DNA of 64,000 bases, from NCBI GenBank assembly GCA_005239465.1, contig SPAW01000035.1, positions 158,382 to 222,381 of the forward strand, given 5' to 3'. The stretch comes from Nitrospira sp. (GTDB taxonomy: Bacteria; Nitrospirota; Nitrospiria; Nitrospirales; Nitrospiraceae). A program made the position numbers and the translations under genes. Below are positions 24,463 through 33,808 of the stretch, in pieces. The stretch's first letter is position 1; each line of letters begins with the position of its first letter. The notes under the pieces are model-generated. The model was not told the DNA's origin and searched no databases. It worked only from the letters and a program-made list of their open reading frames with translations.

Positions 24463-25260
24463 GTGAAACACCTTCGGCAGCTGGAAGATCAAAGCGTGTA
24501 CATTCTCCGGGAAGCGTACAAACATTTTGATAACCTCGCTATGCTCTGGTCGATGGGGAAGGATTCGACCGTGCTCTTGTGGCTTGCCCGTAAAGCGTTC
24601 TTTGGGCATGTGCCGTTTCCGCTCCTCCATGTCGATACGAGCTACAAAATTCCGGCGATGATCGAGTACCGTGATCGGTTGGCTCGTGAATGGCGACTGG
24701 ATTTGGTCGTCGGCCAAAACAAGGAAGCGCTGGCTGCAGGCATGAACCACACGCTAGGCCGCGTGGTGTGCTGTACTGCCCTGAAAACGAATGGGCTCAA
24801 ACAGTTATTGGAGCAGAAGGGGTATACGGGTGTCATCCTGGGGGTCCGGGCGGATGAGGAAGGCACCAGAGCGAAAGAACGATACTTCTCTCCGCGCGAC
24901 AAGCACGGCGATTGGGATTTCCGCGACCAACCACCTGAACTCTGGGATCAATACAAGACGACATTCCCGCCTGGAACGCACATCCGAATTCATCCGCTTC
25001 TGGATTGGACAGAGATCAACATTTGGGAATATATCAAGCTGGAAAACATCCCCTTCATCGACTTGTATCTCGATAAGGGCGACGGGACCCGTTACCGCAG
25101 TCTGGGCTGCGCCCCCTGCACGACGCCGATCAAGTCGACTGCCAAGAATGTGGATGACATCATCCACGAACTTCGGCATACGACGGTCGCGGAGCGGTCT
25201 GGGCGCGCGCAAGACGAAGGCCGCGGGATGGAACTGCTACGCAAAGATGGATATATGTAA
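24463..25260 (+). CDS. cysD: sulfate adenylyltransferase subunit 2
   Basis: CysD, with the GTPase CysN, makes APS from sulfate and ATP. The protein has the PP-loop ATPase motif [13 protein letters not shown], then [31 protein letters not shown] and the conserved GCAPCTTPI near the end. At 265 aa it is slightly shorter than E. coli CysD (302 aa) but covers the fold. The start is a GTG at 24463 downstream of AAGGAAAGGA; the spacing is not ideal. It lies between two MITE-like elements, and cysNC follows 143 bp on. Confidence 0.95.
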   Translation: MKHLRQLEDQSVYILREAYKHFDNLAMLWSMGKDSTVLLWLARKAFFGHVPFPLLHVDTSYKIPAMIEYRDRLAREWRLDLVVGQNKEALAAGMNHTLGRVVCCTALKTNGLKQLLEQKGYTGVILGVRADEEGTRAKERYFSPRDKHGDWDFRDQPPELWDQYKTTFPPGTHIRIHPLLDWTEINIWEYIKLENIPFIDLYLDKGDGTRYRSLGCAPCTTPIKSTAKNVDDIIHELRHTTVAERSGRAQDEGRGMELLRKDGYM

Positions 25261-25387
25261 CGAGGATGATGAATAAGATCCCCCAACTTCGTTCTCGGTT
25301 TATCGAAATCCTCAACGTACCCCAGTGGGTAAGCTAACGGTTTCGATTTGCCTCGGCCCTCGGTGGATGGTCTTTTGATCATCCTCG
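25261..25387. mobile_element. MITE-like element C, copy 1 (between cysD and cysNC)
   Basis: The element starts CGAGGATGAT one base after the cysD stop and ends with the inverted ATCATCCTCG (25378-25387). Inside are CCCCAACTTCGTTCTCGG and a CAACGTACC segment. The same layout occurs at 56758-56884. It has no reading frame of its own. Sitting inside an operon, it may add a stem-loop to the mRNA. Confidence 0.65.
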
Positions 25388-25403
25388 ATAAGGCAAGACG
25401 ACC

Positions 25404-27248
25404 ATGGACAATCACACCCAGAAACCATCAGAAAATCTGAACATCGTCATTGTCGGCCATGTGGACCATGGCAAGTCCACATTGCTTGGACGGCTCTACG
25501 CGGATACCGGGTCACTGCCTGATGGCAAGTTAGAGAAGGTACAGGCGATCTGCCGCCAACAGGGGAAAGAGTTTGAATACGCTTTCCTCTTTGATGCCTT
25601 CCTGGAAGAACAAGAACAGGGCATCACCATCGATACGGCGCGCACCTTCTTCATCTGGAAAGGGCGCCAGTACATCATCATCGATGCGCCTGGCCATAAG
25701 GAATTTCTCAAGAATATGATCTCCGGCGCCGCGCGCGCTGAAGCTGCGCTGCTGCTCATCGATGCCTTGGAAGGGGTGAGAGAGCAGTCAAAGAAACACG
25801 GCTATCTGCTTTCTCTCCTCGGTGTCCGCCAGTTTGCGGTTGTGGTCAACAAGATGGATCTGGTCGGCTACCGGCAAGATGTCTTTAACGTGATTGAGAA
25901 GGAGTATCGAGAATTCCTGGGTCAGTTCAAGGCAGTGCCGGCACAATTCGTTCCGGTCAGCGCCAAACTCGGGGACAATATCTTCAACCGCAGCGAAAAG
26001 ATGTCCTGGTATGCCGGCCCAACGGTGTTGGATACGCTGAGCATATTCAAGAAGGAAGCGGCGCGGTCCGAGCAACCGCTTCGGCTGTCCGTGCAAGATG
26101 TCTACAAGTTTGACGCGCGACGGATCATCACCGGGCGCATCACGGCGGGACGGTTGAAAGTCGGCGATCATCTCGTGTTTTCGCCCTCGAACAAACGGGC
26201 CAATATCAAAACCGTCGAAGCGTTCAACATCGAGTCCCAACCCACAGAGGCTCAGGCCGGGCAGTCGATCGGGATTACGCTCGACGAACAAGTATTTGTG
26301 GAGCGCGGTGAGATTGCCTCGCATCAGGATCAGCTGCCGCTGGTGTCGACGGCTTTTCGGGCCAATGTCTTCTGGCTGGGCAAACGACCGCTGGAACGTG
26401 GGCGCAAGTACCAGCTCCGCGTGGCGACGAAAGAAGTGGATTGCGAGGTCGTCGCGATTCATCGGATCATCGACACGATGGATCTCGCCCAGCAGCAAGG
26501 CAGCAGCGCGGTGAATAAGAATCAGGTGGCCGAGTTGACCCTTCGTGCCAAAGCGCCGGTGGCATTCGACCTCTCGGCCTCGTTTGAAGCGACCGGTCGA
26601 TTTGTGCTGGTCGACGAGTACGATATCGCAGGTGGTGGGATCATCACCGAACAGGTGCATGACGACCAGGAATTCCTTCGCGCAGAAGCTCGGCGGCGCG
26701 ATTTTGCCTGGGTGAAGGGCGAAGTCGGAGTCGAGGATCGCGCGCAGCAATATGGCCATCGGGCGGCGGTCGTGCTTTTCACCGGCGGGCGGCATACCGG
26801 CAAATCTTTCCTTGCGCGAACGCTGGAGGGGCGGCTGGTAGCCGATGGACGTCACGCCTATTTACTGGACGGCGAGAATCTTCGGCGTGGTCTCGATGCA
26901 GATCTGACTGATGAAGAGCGAGGTCAGACAGCGGAGATGGCTCGGCGGTATGGAGAGGTTGCTCGACTCCTCATTGATACCGGATTGATTGTGGTCTCGA
27001 CGACGAACCCGTTCGGCCTTGGTTACAGAGAAGCGGTGCAGGCTATTCGGACGTTGGTCCATCCTGCTCCAGTCATCGCAGTCCACATGAGCAAGGCGGA
27101 CGAAGAACCGCCGCCGAATACCGATATTGTCTTGAGTGGTCCAACGGATTTCGATGCAGCGACCAGGCGAATCATGGAAGAGTTGAAGCGAAGGGGCGTC
27201 CTGGCTCAGGCGATTGGCTCCAAGCCTACCTTCCAGTACTCCATCTAG
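25404..27248 (+). CDS. cysNC: bifunctional sulfate adenylyltransferase subunit 1 / adenylylsulfate kinase
   Basis: Residues 1-~430 are the CysN GTPase that powers APS synthesis: GHVDHGKST (G1), [21 protein letters not shown] (G3), [10 protein letters not shown] (G4) and SAKLGDNI, followed by EF-Tu-like barrels. Residues ~445-614 are an APS kinase domain with Walker [23 protein letters not shown] and [11 protein letters not shown]. The kinase makes PAPS from APS. The Walker A is altered from the usual SGAGKST but keeps the GKS. The 614-aa length fits a CysNC fusion. The ATG at 25404 follows GGCAAGACGACC without a strong ribosome binding site. Confidence 0.95.
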   Translation: MDNHTQKPSENLNIVIVGHVDHGKSTLLGRLYADTGSLPDGKLEKVQAICRQQGKEFEYAFLFDAFLEEQEQGITIDTARTFFIWKGRQYIIIDAPGHKEFLKNMISGAARAEAALLLIDALEGVREQSKKHGYLLSLLGVRQFAVVVNKMDLVGYRQDVFNVIEKEYREFLGQFKAVPAQFVPVSAKLGDNIFNRSEKMSWYAGPTVLDTLSIFKKEAARSEQPLRLSVQDVYKFDARRIITGRITAGRLKVGDHLVFSPSNKRANIKTVEAFNIESQPTEAQAGQSIGITLDEQVFVERGEIASHQDQLPLVSTAFRANVFWLGKRPLERGRKYQLRVATKEVDCEVVAIHRIIDTMDLAQQQGSSAVNKNQVAELTLRAKAPVAFDLSASFEATGRFVLVDEYDIAGGGIITEQVHDDQEFLRAEARRRDFAWVKGEVGVEDRAQQYGHRAAVVLFTGGRHTGKSFLARTLEGRLVADGRHAYLLDGENLRRGLDADLTDEERGQTAEMARRYGEVARLLIDTGLIVVSTTNPFGLGYREAVQAIRTLVHPAPVIAVHMSKADEEPPPNTDIVLSGPTDFDAATRRIMEELKRRGVLAQAIGSKPTFQYSI

Positions 27249-27384
27249 CTAGCAGGAGCCTGCCTCAAGAAGAGCACACAAGGGGTCTTCGCCGCTTCGT
27301 TTCTCCCGCCGTATGGATGGTTTGACTCATCGGAAACCCATGTGTTAGCGTAGCAAATTGCAGTTCCAGCCAACCTCAAACGGT

Positions 27385-28311
27385 ATGGATATGGCACCTG
27401 AGAAGGATCTGAAGACCATCCTCGGAAAATTGAAGTATTTGGACGATGCCAAAGTCGTCCAGCAGATTACCGAACAAACTAAGCATGTCCATGCCCGCAT
27501 GGCTGGTATCAAGCACAAGCTGGTTGTTATGAGCGGGAAGGGTGGTGTCGGGAAAAGCATGACTACCGTCAACCTCGCGTTGGCCTTGGCCCGGCAGGGC
27601 GCCAAAGTGGGATTGCTCGATGTGGACCTCAACGGCCCCTGTGTTCCGCGGATGCTTGGGCTTCATGGCCAATCATTGACGATGACGGCAGAGGGTGCGA
27701 TTCCTCCGGTCGGACCCCTTGGAATGAAAGTCGCGTCGATGGACTTTTTCCTCGATGGCACGTCGCCGGTCCGCTGGAAAGGGCCGATGGATGTCAGCCC
27801 TGTCTGGCTCGGCTTGATGGAAATGAATGTCATCCGAGAGTTCCTAGCCGATGTCGTGTGGGGCGAATTGGATTTTCTTCTGGCTGATCTGCCGCCTGGA
27901 GCTGCCGCCGACAAACCGCCCGTGATTGCGGGCTTTATCCCCGATCTCGCGGGGGCCATTGTCGTCACCACACCCTCCGAAGTCGCCTCCGATGTGGTCC
28001 AGAAGTCCGTGACCTATGCTCGCGATATGGGCATCAAAGTTCTCGGTATCATCGAGAACATGAGCGAGTATCGTTGCCCTTCTTGTGGTGAGCTGAATGA
28101 GCTGTTCGAAGGCAATACCGAAGCCATGTGCGAAGTGCTCGATCTTCCGCTCCTTGGGCGAATTCCGTTTGATCGCAAACTCGCCCGCACGTTTGACAAG
28201 GGATCGCCCTTGCTCGACGAAACCTATCCCACGATTCAACGGTACCAAGAAATTGCCGGCCGGATCAGAACTTTGCTGGACTACAAGAAGGTGTTGGCAG
28301 AGAAACTGTGA
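27385..28311 (+). CDS. Mrp/NBP35-type P-loop ATPase (Fe-S cluster carrier)
   Basis: Mrp-type proteins bind and transfer [4Fe-4S] clusters. The deviant Walker A MSGKGGVGKSMTTVNLA near 51-67 and GLLDVDLNGPCVPRMLG are diagnostic, and CPSCG (C-x2-C) near 225 is the cluster-binding pair. LADLPPG and VTTPSEVASDV follow in family order. At 308 aa it lacks the N-terminal DUF59 domain of many Mrp proteins. ATG codons at 27385 and 27391 are both possible; a TTG at 27358 is less likely. The PCP_red protein gene follows 28 bp on, suggesting co-expression. Confidence 0.9.
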   Translation: MDMAPEKDLKTILGKLKYLDDAKVVQQITEQTKHVHARMAGIKHKLVVMSGKGGVGKSMTTVNLALALARQGAKVGLLDVDLNGPCVPRMLGLHGQSLTMTAEGAIPPVGPLGMKVASMDFFLDGTSPVRWKGPMDVSPVWLGLMEMNVIREFLADVVWGELDFLLADLPPGAAADKPPVIAGFIPDLAGAIVVTTPSEVASDVVQKSVTYARDMGIKVLGIIENMSEYRCPSCGELNELFEGNTEAMCEVLDLPLLGRIPFDRKLARTFDKGSPLLDETYPTIQRYQEIAGRIRTLLDYKKVLAEKL

Positions 28312-28339
28312 TGACCGAGTTGCTACGAGAGGAGTCACT

Positions 28340-29092
28340 ATGAAATTTGTTTGCCTCAACTGCGAAACCTACATGAACTTCGAGAAGGTCGAGAAGCCCG
28401 GTGAGGGTTCACTCGGCGTGTTCTTCTGCTGCCCGTCGTGCAACGCGAAATTCTCCATGGTCACCAATCCAGGCGAAACCCAGATGGTCAGTTCGTTAGG
28501 CGTGAAGTTGGGCGGTCGGATGATGGCAGCGGAGCCGTTCGAAATGACCCGAGGGACTTTGAAGGATGAAGCGTCGGCCGGCACCGGTCAGATGGGGGCC
28601 TATCTCAACGAGAAGATTCAGGGGGGGCAACCTGTCGCCACGGCGGCGGCTCCGGCTAAGGCTGGAGAAAAAACGAGCGGCGGCTGTCCCTTTTCCGCCA
28701 TGGTCGCTGAAATGGGCTTGACGACCGAGGGTAAGGCAGGGAACGGAACCGCCCCAGCCGCTGCTGATTTCACCTGGACCCCCGATGCGAAGGAGAAACT
28801 CGATCGCCTTCCGTCCTTCGTCAAACCTATGGTGCAAGGCAGCGTGGAGGCGTACGCCCGCAAGCAGGGATTCAAGACCATTACACTACAAGTCATGGAA
28901 GATTCCAAGAATGATTCATCGAACGGCATGACCTGGTCGCGCGAAGCCGAGCAGCGTCTAGAGAATATACCGGACTTTATCCGTCCGATGGCGCGTAAGG
29001 AAATCGAGCGTGTCGCCAAGGAGCGCGGTCTGGCGACGATTACCACCCAGGTGATGGATGAAACCAAAGATAAGTTTATGAAGTTCATGTAG
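28340..29092 (+). CDS. zinc-ribbon protein with two PCP_red domains
   Basis: An N-terminal zinc ribbon (C5-x2-C8 and C31-x2-C34; MKFVCLNCE, CCPSCNAKF) is followed by a low-complexity Ala/Gly linker with GGCPFSAM, then two copies of a ~45-residue module: FTWTPDAKEKLDRLPSFVKP...ARKQGFKTITLQVM and MTWSREAEQRLENIPDFIRP...AKERGLATITTQVM. This W(T/S)xxAxxRLxxxPxFvrp pattern is the PCP_red domain at the end of protochlorophyllide reductase subunit B. No chlorophyll gene is present here. GAGAGGAG precedes the ATG at 28340. Function unknown; an Fe-S link is suggested only by the adjacent Mrp gene. Confidence 0.8.
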   Translation: MKFVCLNCETYMNFEKVEKPGEGSLGVFFCCPSCNAKFSMVTNPGETQMVSSLGVKLGGRMMAAEPFEMTRGTLKDEASAGTGQMGAYLNEKIQGGQPVATAAAPAKAGEKTSGGCPFSAMVAEMGLTTEGKAGNGTAPAAADFTWTPDAKEKLDRLPSFVKPMVQGSVEAYARKQGFKTITLQVMEDSKNDSSNGMTWSREAEQRLENIPDFIRPMARKEIERVAKERGLATITTQVMDETKDKFMKFM

Positions 29093-29203
29093 ACTGTGAC
29101 AACATGAGACAGGTCTCTGTAAGGCCTGTCCGGCCATCCGGATGGATCTTTCTATTACCCGCTCTCAATCATCAGTTGTTCTCCTTCAGAAAATGCTGGT
29201 TCT

Positions 29204-29482
29204 GTGTTCTCTCCCCCCTCGTTCTGGTGGTGGTTCACCTGCTTCTTTTGCCTGATCGGAGGACTGCTGTTGTTTGTCCATTCTCATGGGATTTACCCTG
29301 TTGCACAGAAGATCGAGGTCCACCATGCTATCATGGGAGCCATGGCTATGAGTGCCGGTGTGTCCAAGTCTGTCGCTGCATGGGTGACCAGTTTATCGAG
29401 CCGCTCCCGCAGAGGGTGGGAATTCGTATGGGTTGGACACGTTCTTCTGATTGGAATTCAAATCCTGGTGTTTTTCGAATAG
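29204..29482 (+). CDS. small membrane protein, possibly a gene fragment
   Basis: The frame from a GTG at 29204 encodes 92 aa with three hydrophobic segments: FWWWFTCFFCLIGGLLLFV, HHAIMGAMAMSAGVSKSVAAWV and FVWVGHVLLIGIQILVFFE. A conserved-looking HSHG and EVHH suggest metal ligands. The frame is open upstream to 29123 with no better start, and there is no clear Shine-Dalgarno. It may be the C-terminal remnant of a longer membrane protein. No family is recognised. Confidence 0.45.
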   Translation: MFSPPSFWWWFTCFFCLIGGLLLFVHSHGIYPVAQKIEVHHAIMGAMAMSAGVSKSVAAWVTSLSSRSRRGWEFVWVGHVLLIGIQILVFFE

Positions 29483-29618
29483 GCGGGACCGATCAGGGCA
29501 GAGCGTAATTGACACCTTTCCGAAGCCTGTGCTACGTCTACAACTTCATAGTCAGCGCTGTATCACCAAGCATCTCTAGCCGGCCCAGAGAGCCAGGCGT
29601 GGCATGGAGGAGGAACGC

Positions 29619-30377
29619 ATGGGCGGGCATAGTCATTGGGCGACGATCAAACGGCACAAAGGGGCCCAGGACGCCAAGCGCGGAAAGATCTTTACCAGAA
29701 TTATTCGCGAGCTCACGATCGCAGCTCGTTCGGGCGGCGATCCGGATGGGAATCCCCGCCTCCGTTTGGCCATCCTGAAGGCGAAAGAGGCCAACATGCC
29801 CGGAGATACGCTGAAAAAAGCCATTCAGCGGGGGACGGGTGAACTTCCTGGCGTCACCTATGAAGAGTTTTCGTTGGAAGGGTATGGGCCCGGTGGGACC
29901 GCCTTACTCATCGAAATTACGAGCGACAACCGGAATCGGACGGTTGCCGAGATCCGCAATCTCCTCTCGAAAAATCATGGGAATATGGCTGAAGCCGGCG
30001 CAGTAGCCTGGCAGTTTCAGAAGAAGGGACTCATCACGATTGAGAAGGGGAAGGTCGATGAAGATACTCTTTTCTCGTTGGCCCTCGACGCCGGTGCGGA
30101 AGACGTGAAGGTAGGTGAGAAGAGCTTTGAGGTGGTCACCAGTCCTCATGATTTAGAAGCGGTAAAGAAAGCGCTGGTGGATGCCAAAATCGAAACCGCT
30201 CTTGCCGACATCACCTACATTCCTCAGAACACCATTCGTCTTGACGAAAAACCTGCCGAACAGATGCTCAAGCTGATGGAAGTCATGGATGAGCACGATG
30301 ACGTTCAGAAAGTCCATGCGAATTTCGATATATCCGATGAAGTGATGGAGAAGGTGGCCGCCGCAGCCGCGGGATGA
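29619..30377 (+). CDS. yebC: YebC/PmpR family (TACO1-like) translation or regulatory factor
   Basis: The start MGGHSHWATIKRHKGAQDAK and the segments KANMPGDTLKKAIQRGTGE, YEGYGPGG-like LEGYGPGGTALL and NKNHGN-like LLSKNHGNMAE identify the family. Bacterial members act as DNA-binding regulators, and TACO1-type members relieve ribosome stalling at prolines. The ATG at 29619 has GGAGGAGG just upstream; an in-frame ATG at 29604 lacks one. At 252 aa it is full length. It precedes ruvA, as in many bacteria where yebC-ruvC-ruvA-ruvB are clustered; ruvC is absent here. Confidence 0.95.
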   Translation: MGGHSHWATIKRHKGAQDAKRGKIFTRIIRELTIAARSGGDPDGNPRLRLAILKAKEANMPGDTLKKAIQRGTGELPGVTYEEFSLEGYGPGGTALLIEITSDNRNRTVAEIRNLLSKNHGNMAEAGAVAWQFQKKGLITIEKGKVDEDTLFSLALDAGAEDVKVGEKSFEVVTSPHDLEAVKKALVDAKIETALADITYIPQNTIRLDEKPAEQMLKLMEVMDEHDDVQKVHANFDISDEVMEKVAAAAAG

Positions 30378-30424
30378 GGGCCGCCCAGTCAGGCTTGTTG
30401 ATATCACTCGAGTAACGAGACGAG

Positions 30425-31033
30425 ATGATCGCCTTTCTCACGGGGCGGTTGGCATTCAAAGCGCCAACCCACCTCACGCTGGATGTGCAGGGGGTCGGGT
30501 ATGAAGTCCATATTCCACTGAGCACTTATTACGCCCTCCCGAATCTTGACGAAGTTACCGCCCTGAATATCCATACGCATCTCCGGGAAGATGCGATCCA
30601 GCTGTTCGGATTTCTCTCGCAAAGCGAGAAAGAATCGTTCTTGCTGTTGACCACCGTGTCCGGCATCGGTCCCAAGTTGGCGCTCAGCGTACTGTCCAGC
30701 TTGCCTGTTACGGAACTGGTCCATGCGATTCAGACCGAAGACGTCGAAAAGCTCGCAACCGTTCCAGGCATTGGGAAGAAGTCCGCGGGCCGCATTGCCC
30801 TCGAGTTGAAGGACAAAGTGAGCAAGATTCAGCCAGGCCCCGACCAGGCCTCCGCATCTGATATGCCTGATCTCGATGGCCCCTATGAGGATGCGTTGTC
30901 CGCACTGGTGAACTTAGGCTATCGTCCCCAGAATGCCAGAGAAGCCTTGAAGCGAGTCACGAAGGCTGCAGCAAGTCCAATAGTGCTTAAAGATCTGATC
31001 CGCGAAGGGCTCAAGGAGCTTGCAAGGGGGTAA
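30425..31033 (+). CDS. ruvA: Holliday junction branch migration protein RuvA
   Basis: RuvA binds four-way junctions and loads RuvB. The OB-fold N-terminus (MIAFLTGRLAFKAPTHLTLD), two helix-hairpin-helix motifs (TVSGIGPKLALSVLSS, ATVPGIGKKSAGRIALEL) and the C-terminal UBA-like domain (EDALSALVNLGYRPQNAREAL) are complete in 202 aa. It starts 47 bp after yebC. The Cys-rich secreted protein gene follows after 3 bp and ruvB after that. Confidence 0.97.
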   Translation: MIAFLTGRLAFKAPTHLTLDVQGVGYEVHIPLSTYYALPNLDEVTALNIHTHLREDAIQLFGFLSQSEKESFLLLTTVSGIGPKLALSVLSSLPVTELVHAIQTEDVEKLATVPGIGKKSAGRIALELKDKVSKIQPGPDQASASDMPDLDGPYEDALSALVNLGYRPQNAREALKRVTKAAASPIVLKDLIREGLKELARG

Positions 31034-31036
31034 GGT

Positions 31037-31528
31037 ATGTCAAGAGGTGCACCGGATGTTGTCAGGCGACTCGTGCTTATCATCTCTGCGGGAACTACTC
31101 TCGTTTTCGGAACCTTCCCATCCTTCAGCACTGCTGAAGAAGCCGCAGAACCGAAAAGTAGCAGAATGACCTGCGGATCCTGCCCGGATGGTTATGCGAC
31201 CACAGGCGTCACCCAATCGACAGAAATCTGCAAAGACGACGATCCGACCCTCGTTCAATGTGTACCACTTGGGGCGAACATGCTCCCTGTCTGCGGCTCC
31301 TGTCCAGAAGGCTACGCAGAAATCGGCAGCTCATCGGTCCCAGCCCGTTGCGGCAGCAAGGATGGTGGGCGACTGACGCAATGCCAGTTGAAGAAGATGG
31401 AGCAAAACTTACCCGACCCGACTCAAGGGTTCAAAACCTGCCCTCCGGATTGCGGCAGTGTGGCAAAACCTGGACAGGGAGCATTACCACCTCCCCCAAA
31501 ATATCAACAGGCACCTGATAACAAGTAG
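31037..31528 (+). CDS. secreted cysteine-rich protein with two CGSCPxGYA repeats
   Basis: A 163-aa protein with an N-terminal signal ([16 protein letters not shown], cleavage near FSTA) and ten cysteines in the mature part. Two repeats read [16 protein letters not shown] and [16 protein letters not shown], each followed by a C and an x-Q-C motif; a CPPDCG lies near the Pro-rich end. The spacing suggests disulfide-bonded modules in the periplasm. No family is recognised. GGGGTAAGG lies ahead of the ATG at 31037, only 3 bp after ruvA, so it is in the ruv operon. A link to recombination is not obvious. Confidence 0.75.
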   Translation: MSRGAPDVVRRLVLIISAGTTLVFGTFPSFSTAEEAAEPKSSRMTCGSCPDGYATTGVTQSTEICKDDDPTLVQCVPLGANMLPVCGSCPEGYAEIGSSSVPARCGSKDGGRLTQCQLKKMEQNLPDPTQGFKTCPPDCGSVAKPGQGALPPPPKYQQAPDNK

Positions 31529-31544
31529 GCATGAGCACAGAACT

Positions 31545-32549
31545 ATGACCGAGCGACTCATGACAAATCGTGTCACGGACGAAGAGCGAGGCCTGGAGAC
31601 CGTCCTTCGCCCTCAGACGCTCGATGAGTATGTCGGTCAGGAGAAAATGAAGGAGTCGCTTCGAATCTGTATCGAGGCGGCCAAACAACGGGGGGAAACG
31701 CTCGACCACGCCATTTTTTACGGTCCGCCTGGTCTTGGGAAGACCACCATCGCCCATATTATCGCCAAGGAGATGGGAGCCGCATTACGGTCTACGTCTG
31801 GGCTGGTCCTGGCTCATGCCGGTGATCTCGCGGCGATTCTGACCAACCTGCAAGAGCATGATGTTCTCTTCATTGACGAGATTCATCGCCTTCCAGCGTC
31901 TGTCGAAGAAGCGCTCTATCCCGCCATGGAGGACTATCAGCTCGATTTGGTGATTGGCCAAGGGCCTGCGACGAGAACCGTCAAGCTCGATCTACCCCGC
32001 TTTACGCTCGTGGGTGCGACGACGCGAGCGGGAGCCCTGACCTCACCCCTCCGGGACCGATTCGGTTTGGTCTATCGGCTGGAATTCTATTCGCCGTCTG
32101 AGTTGGAAGCCATCGTGACGCGGTCGGCTGGAGTCTTGGGAATCGGGATTGATCGAGAGGGCGCGGCAGAGATTTCTCGCCGGGCACGTGGCACGCCACG
32201 GATCGTCAACCGGCTGATCAAACGGATCAGAGACTATGCCCAGATCAAGGCCGATGGGCATATCACCAAGCAGGTGGCACAGGATGGCTTGGCCTGGGTG
32301 GGAATCGATGAGGCCGGATTTGACGACATGGATCGAAAGATCCTTCTCACGATCATCGAGAAGTTCAATGGCGGGCCCGTCGGGGTTGAGTCCCTGGCAG
32401 CGGCGGTTCAGGAAGATAAAGGCACCCTCGAGGATGTGTATGAGCCCTACCTGATTCAGGCTGGCTTCCTGGATCGAACTGGCCGGGGACGGCAGGTCAC
32501 CCGGCTGGCATTTGAGCACTTCAAGCGGTCCTCAACCTTGCTTATCTAA
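31545..32549 (+). CDS. ruvB: Holliday junction branch migration ATPase RuvB
   Basis: RuvB is the hexameric AAA+ motor of branch migration. [20 protein letters not shown] is followed by [11 protein letters not shown], Walker [10 protein letters not shown], Walker [10 protein letters not shown], sensor 1 LVGATTRAG, the arginine finger region SPLRDRFG and the winged-helix C-terminus ([16 protein letters not shown]). At 334 aa it is full length. The ATG at 31545 is chosen; the open frame upstream overlaps the Cys-rich gene. It lies 16 bp after that gene. Confidence 0.97.
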   Translation: MTERLMTNRVTDEERGLETVLRPQTLDEYVGQEKMKESLRICIEAAKQRGETLDHAIFYGPPGLGKTTIAHIIAKEMGAALRSTSGLVLAHAGDLAAILTNLQEHDVLFIDEIHRLPASVEEALYPAMEDYQLDLVIGQGPATRTVKLDLPRFTLVGATTRAGALTSPLRDRFGLVYRLEFYSPSELEAIVTRSAGVLGIGIDREGAAEISRRARGTPRIVNRLIKRIRDYAQIKADGHITKQVAQDGLAWVGIDEAGFDDMDRKILLTIIEKFNGGPVGVESLAAAVQEDKGTLEDVYEPYLIQAGFLDRTGRGRQVTRLAFEHFKRSSTLLI

Positions 32550-32727
32550 AGTATGTTCCCGCTTGAGGTCGTCCTTCCTCATCCCTTCCAAAGCTTCGGA
32601 ACCCCCCGCTATCCTTGCAATAGATTCAATCGTTCCTGTAAAATCCAATGCTTGTCCATATGGGTTTTCCTTGCCCCTCAGAGGATCAGGAAGATCCCCC
32701 GGGCTCGGGGTCCTAGGCTTGCTCGTC

Positions 32728-33804
32728 ATGCCCAAAGAGATGTTCGAATATCGTAAAGAAATCGATCGGATCGATGATGAAATCATTCGTCTGCTGAATG
32801 AGCGGTCAAAGAGTGTCATTGAGATCGGAAAACTCAAGAAAGAAAAGGATGCAGAGGCCAACCTCCATACCCCAGGACGAGAAGCAGCGATTATTGAGCG
32901 GCTGACGAAGCTGAACACCGGCCCTTTCCCCAGTGATGCCATCCGGTCGGTCTATCGGGAAATCATGTCTGCCTCGTTGTCATTGGAGGGACCCCAGAAA
33001 GTGGCGTACCTGGGGCCACGGGCGACCTTTACCCACATGGCCTGCATGCAGAAGTTTGGCTCGTCGGCCCAATACGTGCCTGTCCACAGCATTAAGGAAG
33101 TCTTCAGCGAGGTCGAGCGTGGGCGGGCCAATTTCGGCGTCGTGCCGATTGAGAATACCACCGAAGGCGTGGTGAACCATACCCTCGACATGTTTATCGA
33201 TTCCAACTTGCTGATCTACGGAGAGATCCTCCAAGAGGTCTCGCATCATCTTCTGTCGAAGTCCGGTCTCATCGAAGAAGTGAAGAAAATTTACTCTCAT
33301 CCACATGCGATTGCGCAGTGTCGGAACTGGTTAGAAACCAACCTTCCGCACGTTCCGGCGGTAGAAGTGGCCAGCACCGCGCGGGCAGCCGAACTCTGTA
33401 TCGATGAGCCTTTGTCAGCCGCGATTGCTTCAGAACTGGCCGGCCAATTGTACGGGCTGAAAGTCATCAGGGCGCGCATTGAAGACAACTTGAACAACTT
33501 CACTCGTTTCCTGGTGCTGTCACAGAAAGCGTCCGAGCGAACCGGCAAAGACAAGACGTCTTTGATGTTGTCAGTCAAAGACAAGGTGGGTGCGCTCTAT
33601 GACCTGCTCCGTCCCTTCGCCTCTCACGGAATCAGCATGACGAAGATCGAATCCAGACCCTCGCAGCGGAAAGCCTGGGAATACATCTTCTTCGTCGATG
33701 TCGAGGGCCATATCAAAGAAGAACGGGTCAACAAGGCGGTCGAAGAAATTAAGGGGCGCTGTCTGTTCATGAAGATTCTGGGCTCCTACCCCGCCCATAG
33801 CTAA
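32728..33804 (+). CDS. pheA: chorismate mutase / prephenate dehydratase (P-protein)
   Basis: An AroQ-type chorismate mutase (about 1-90: RKEIDRIDDEIIRLLNERSK, IGKLKKEKDA) is fused to prephenate dehydratase (about 92-270: VAYLGPRATFTHMA, VPIENTTEGVVNHTLDMF, FTRFLVL) and a C-terminal ACT domain (KTSLMLSVKDKVGALYDLL, IESRPSQRKAWEY). It converts chorismate to phenylpyruvate; the ACT domain with ESRP normally binds phenylalanine for feedback inhibition. The ATG at 32728 begins the mutase; a second ATG at 32740 is possible. It heads the aromatic operon, 4 bp before hisC. Confidence 0.96.
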   Translation: MPKEMFEYRKEIDRIDDEIIRLLNERSKSVIEIGKLKKEKDAEANLHTPGREAAIIERLTKLNTGPFPSDAIRSVYREIMSASLSLEGPQKVAYLGPRATFTHMACMQKFGSSAQYVPVHSIKEVFSEVERGRANFGVVPIENTTEGVVNHTLDMFIDSNLLIYGEILQEVSHHLLSKSGLIEEVKKIYSHPHAIAQCRNWLETNLPHVPAVEVASTARAAELCIDEPLSAAIASELAGQLYGLKVIRARIEDNLNNFTRFLVLSQKASERTGKDKTSLMLSVKDKVGALYDLLRPFASHGISMTKIESRPSQRKAWEYIFFVDVEGHIKEERVNKAVEEIKGRCLFMKILGSYPAHS

Positions 33805-33808
33805 ACCC

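Noticed and set aside
25788..26855. A 355-codon open frame on the minus strand
   Set aside because: Antisense shadow of cysNC, created by codon bias in the GTPase gene.
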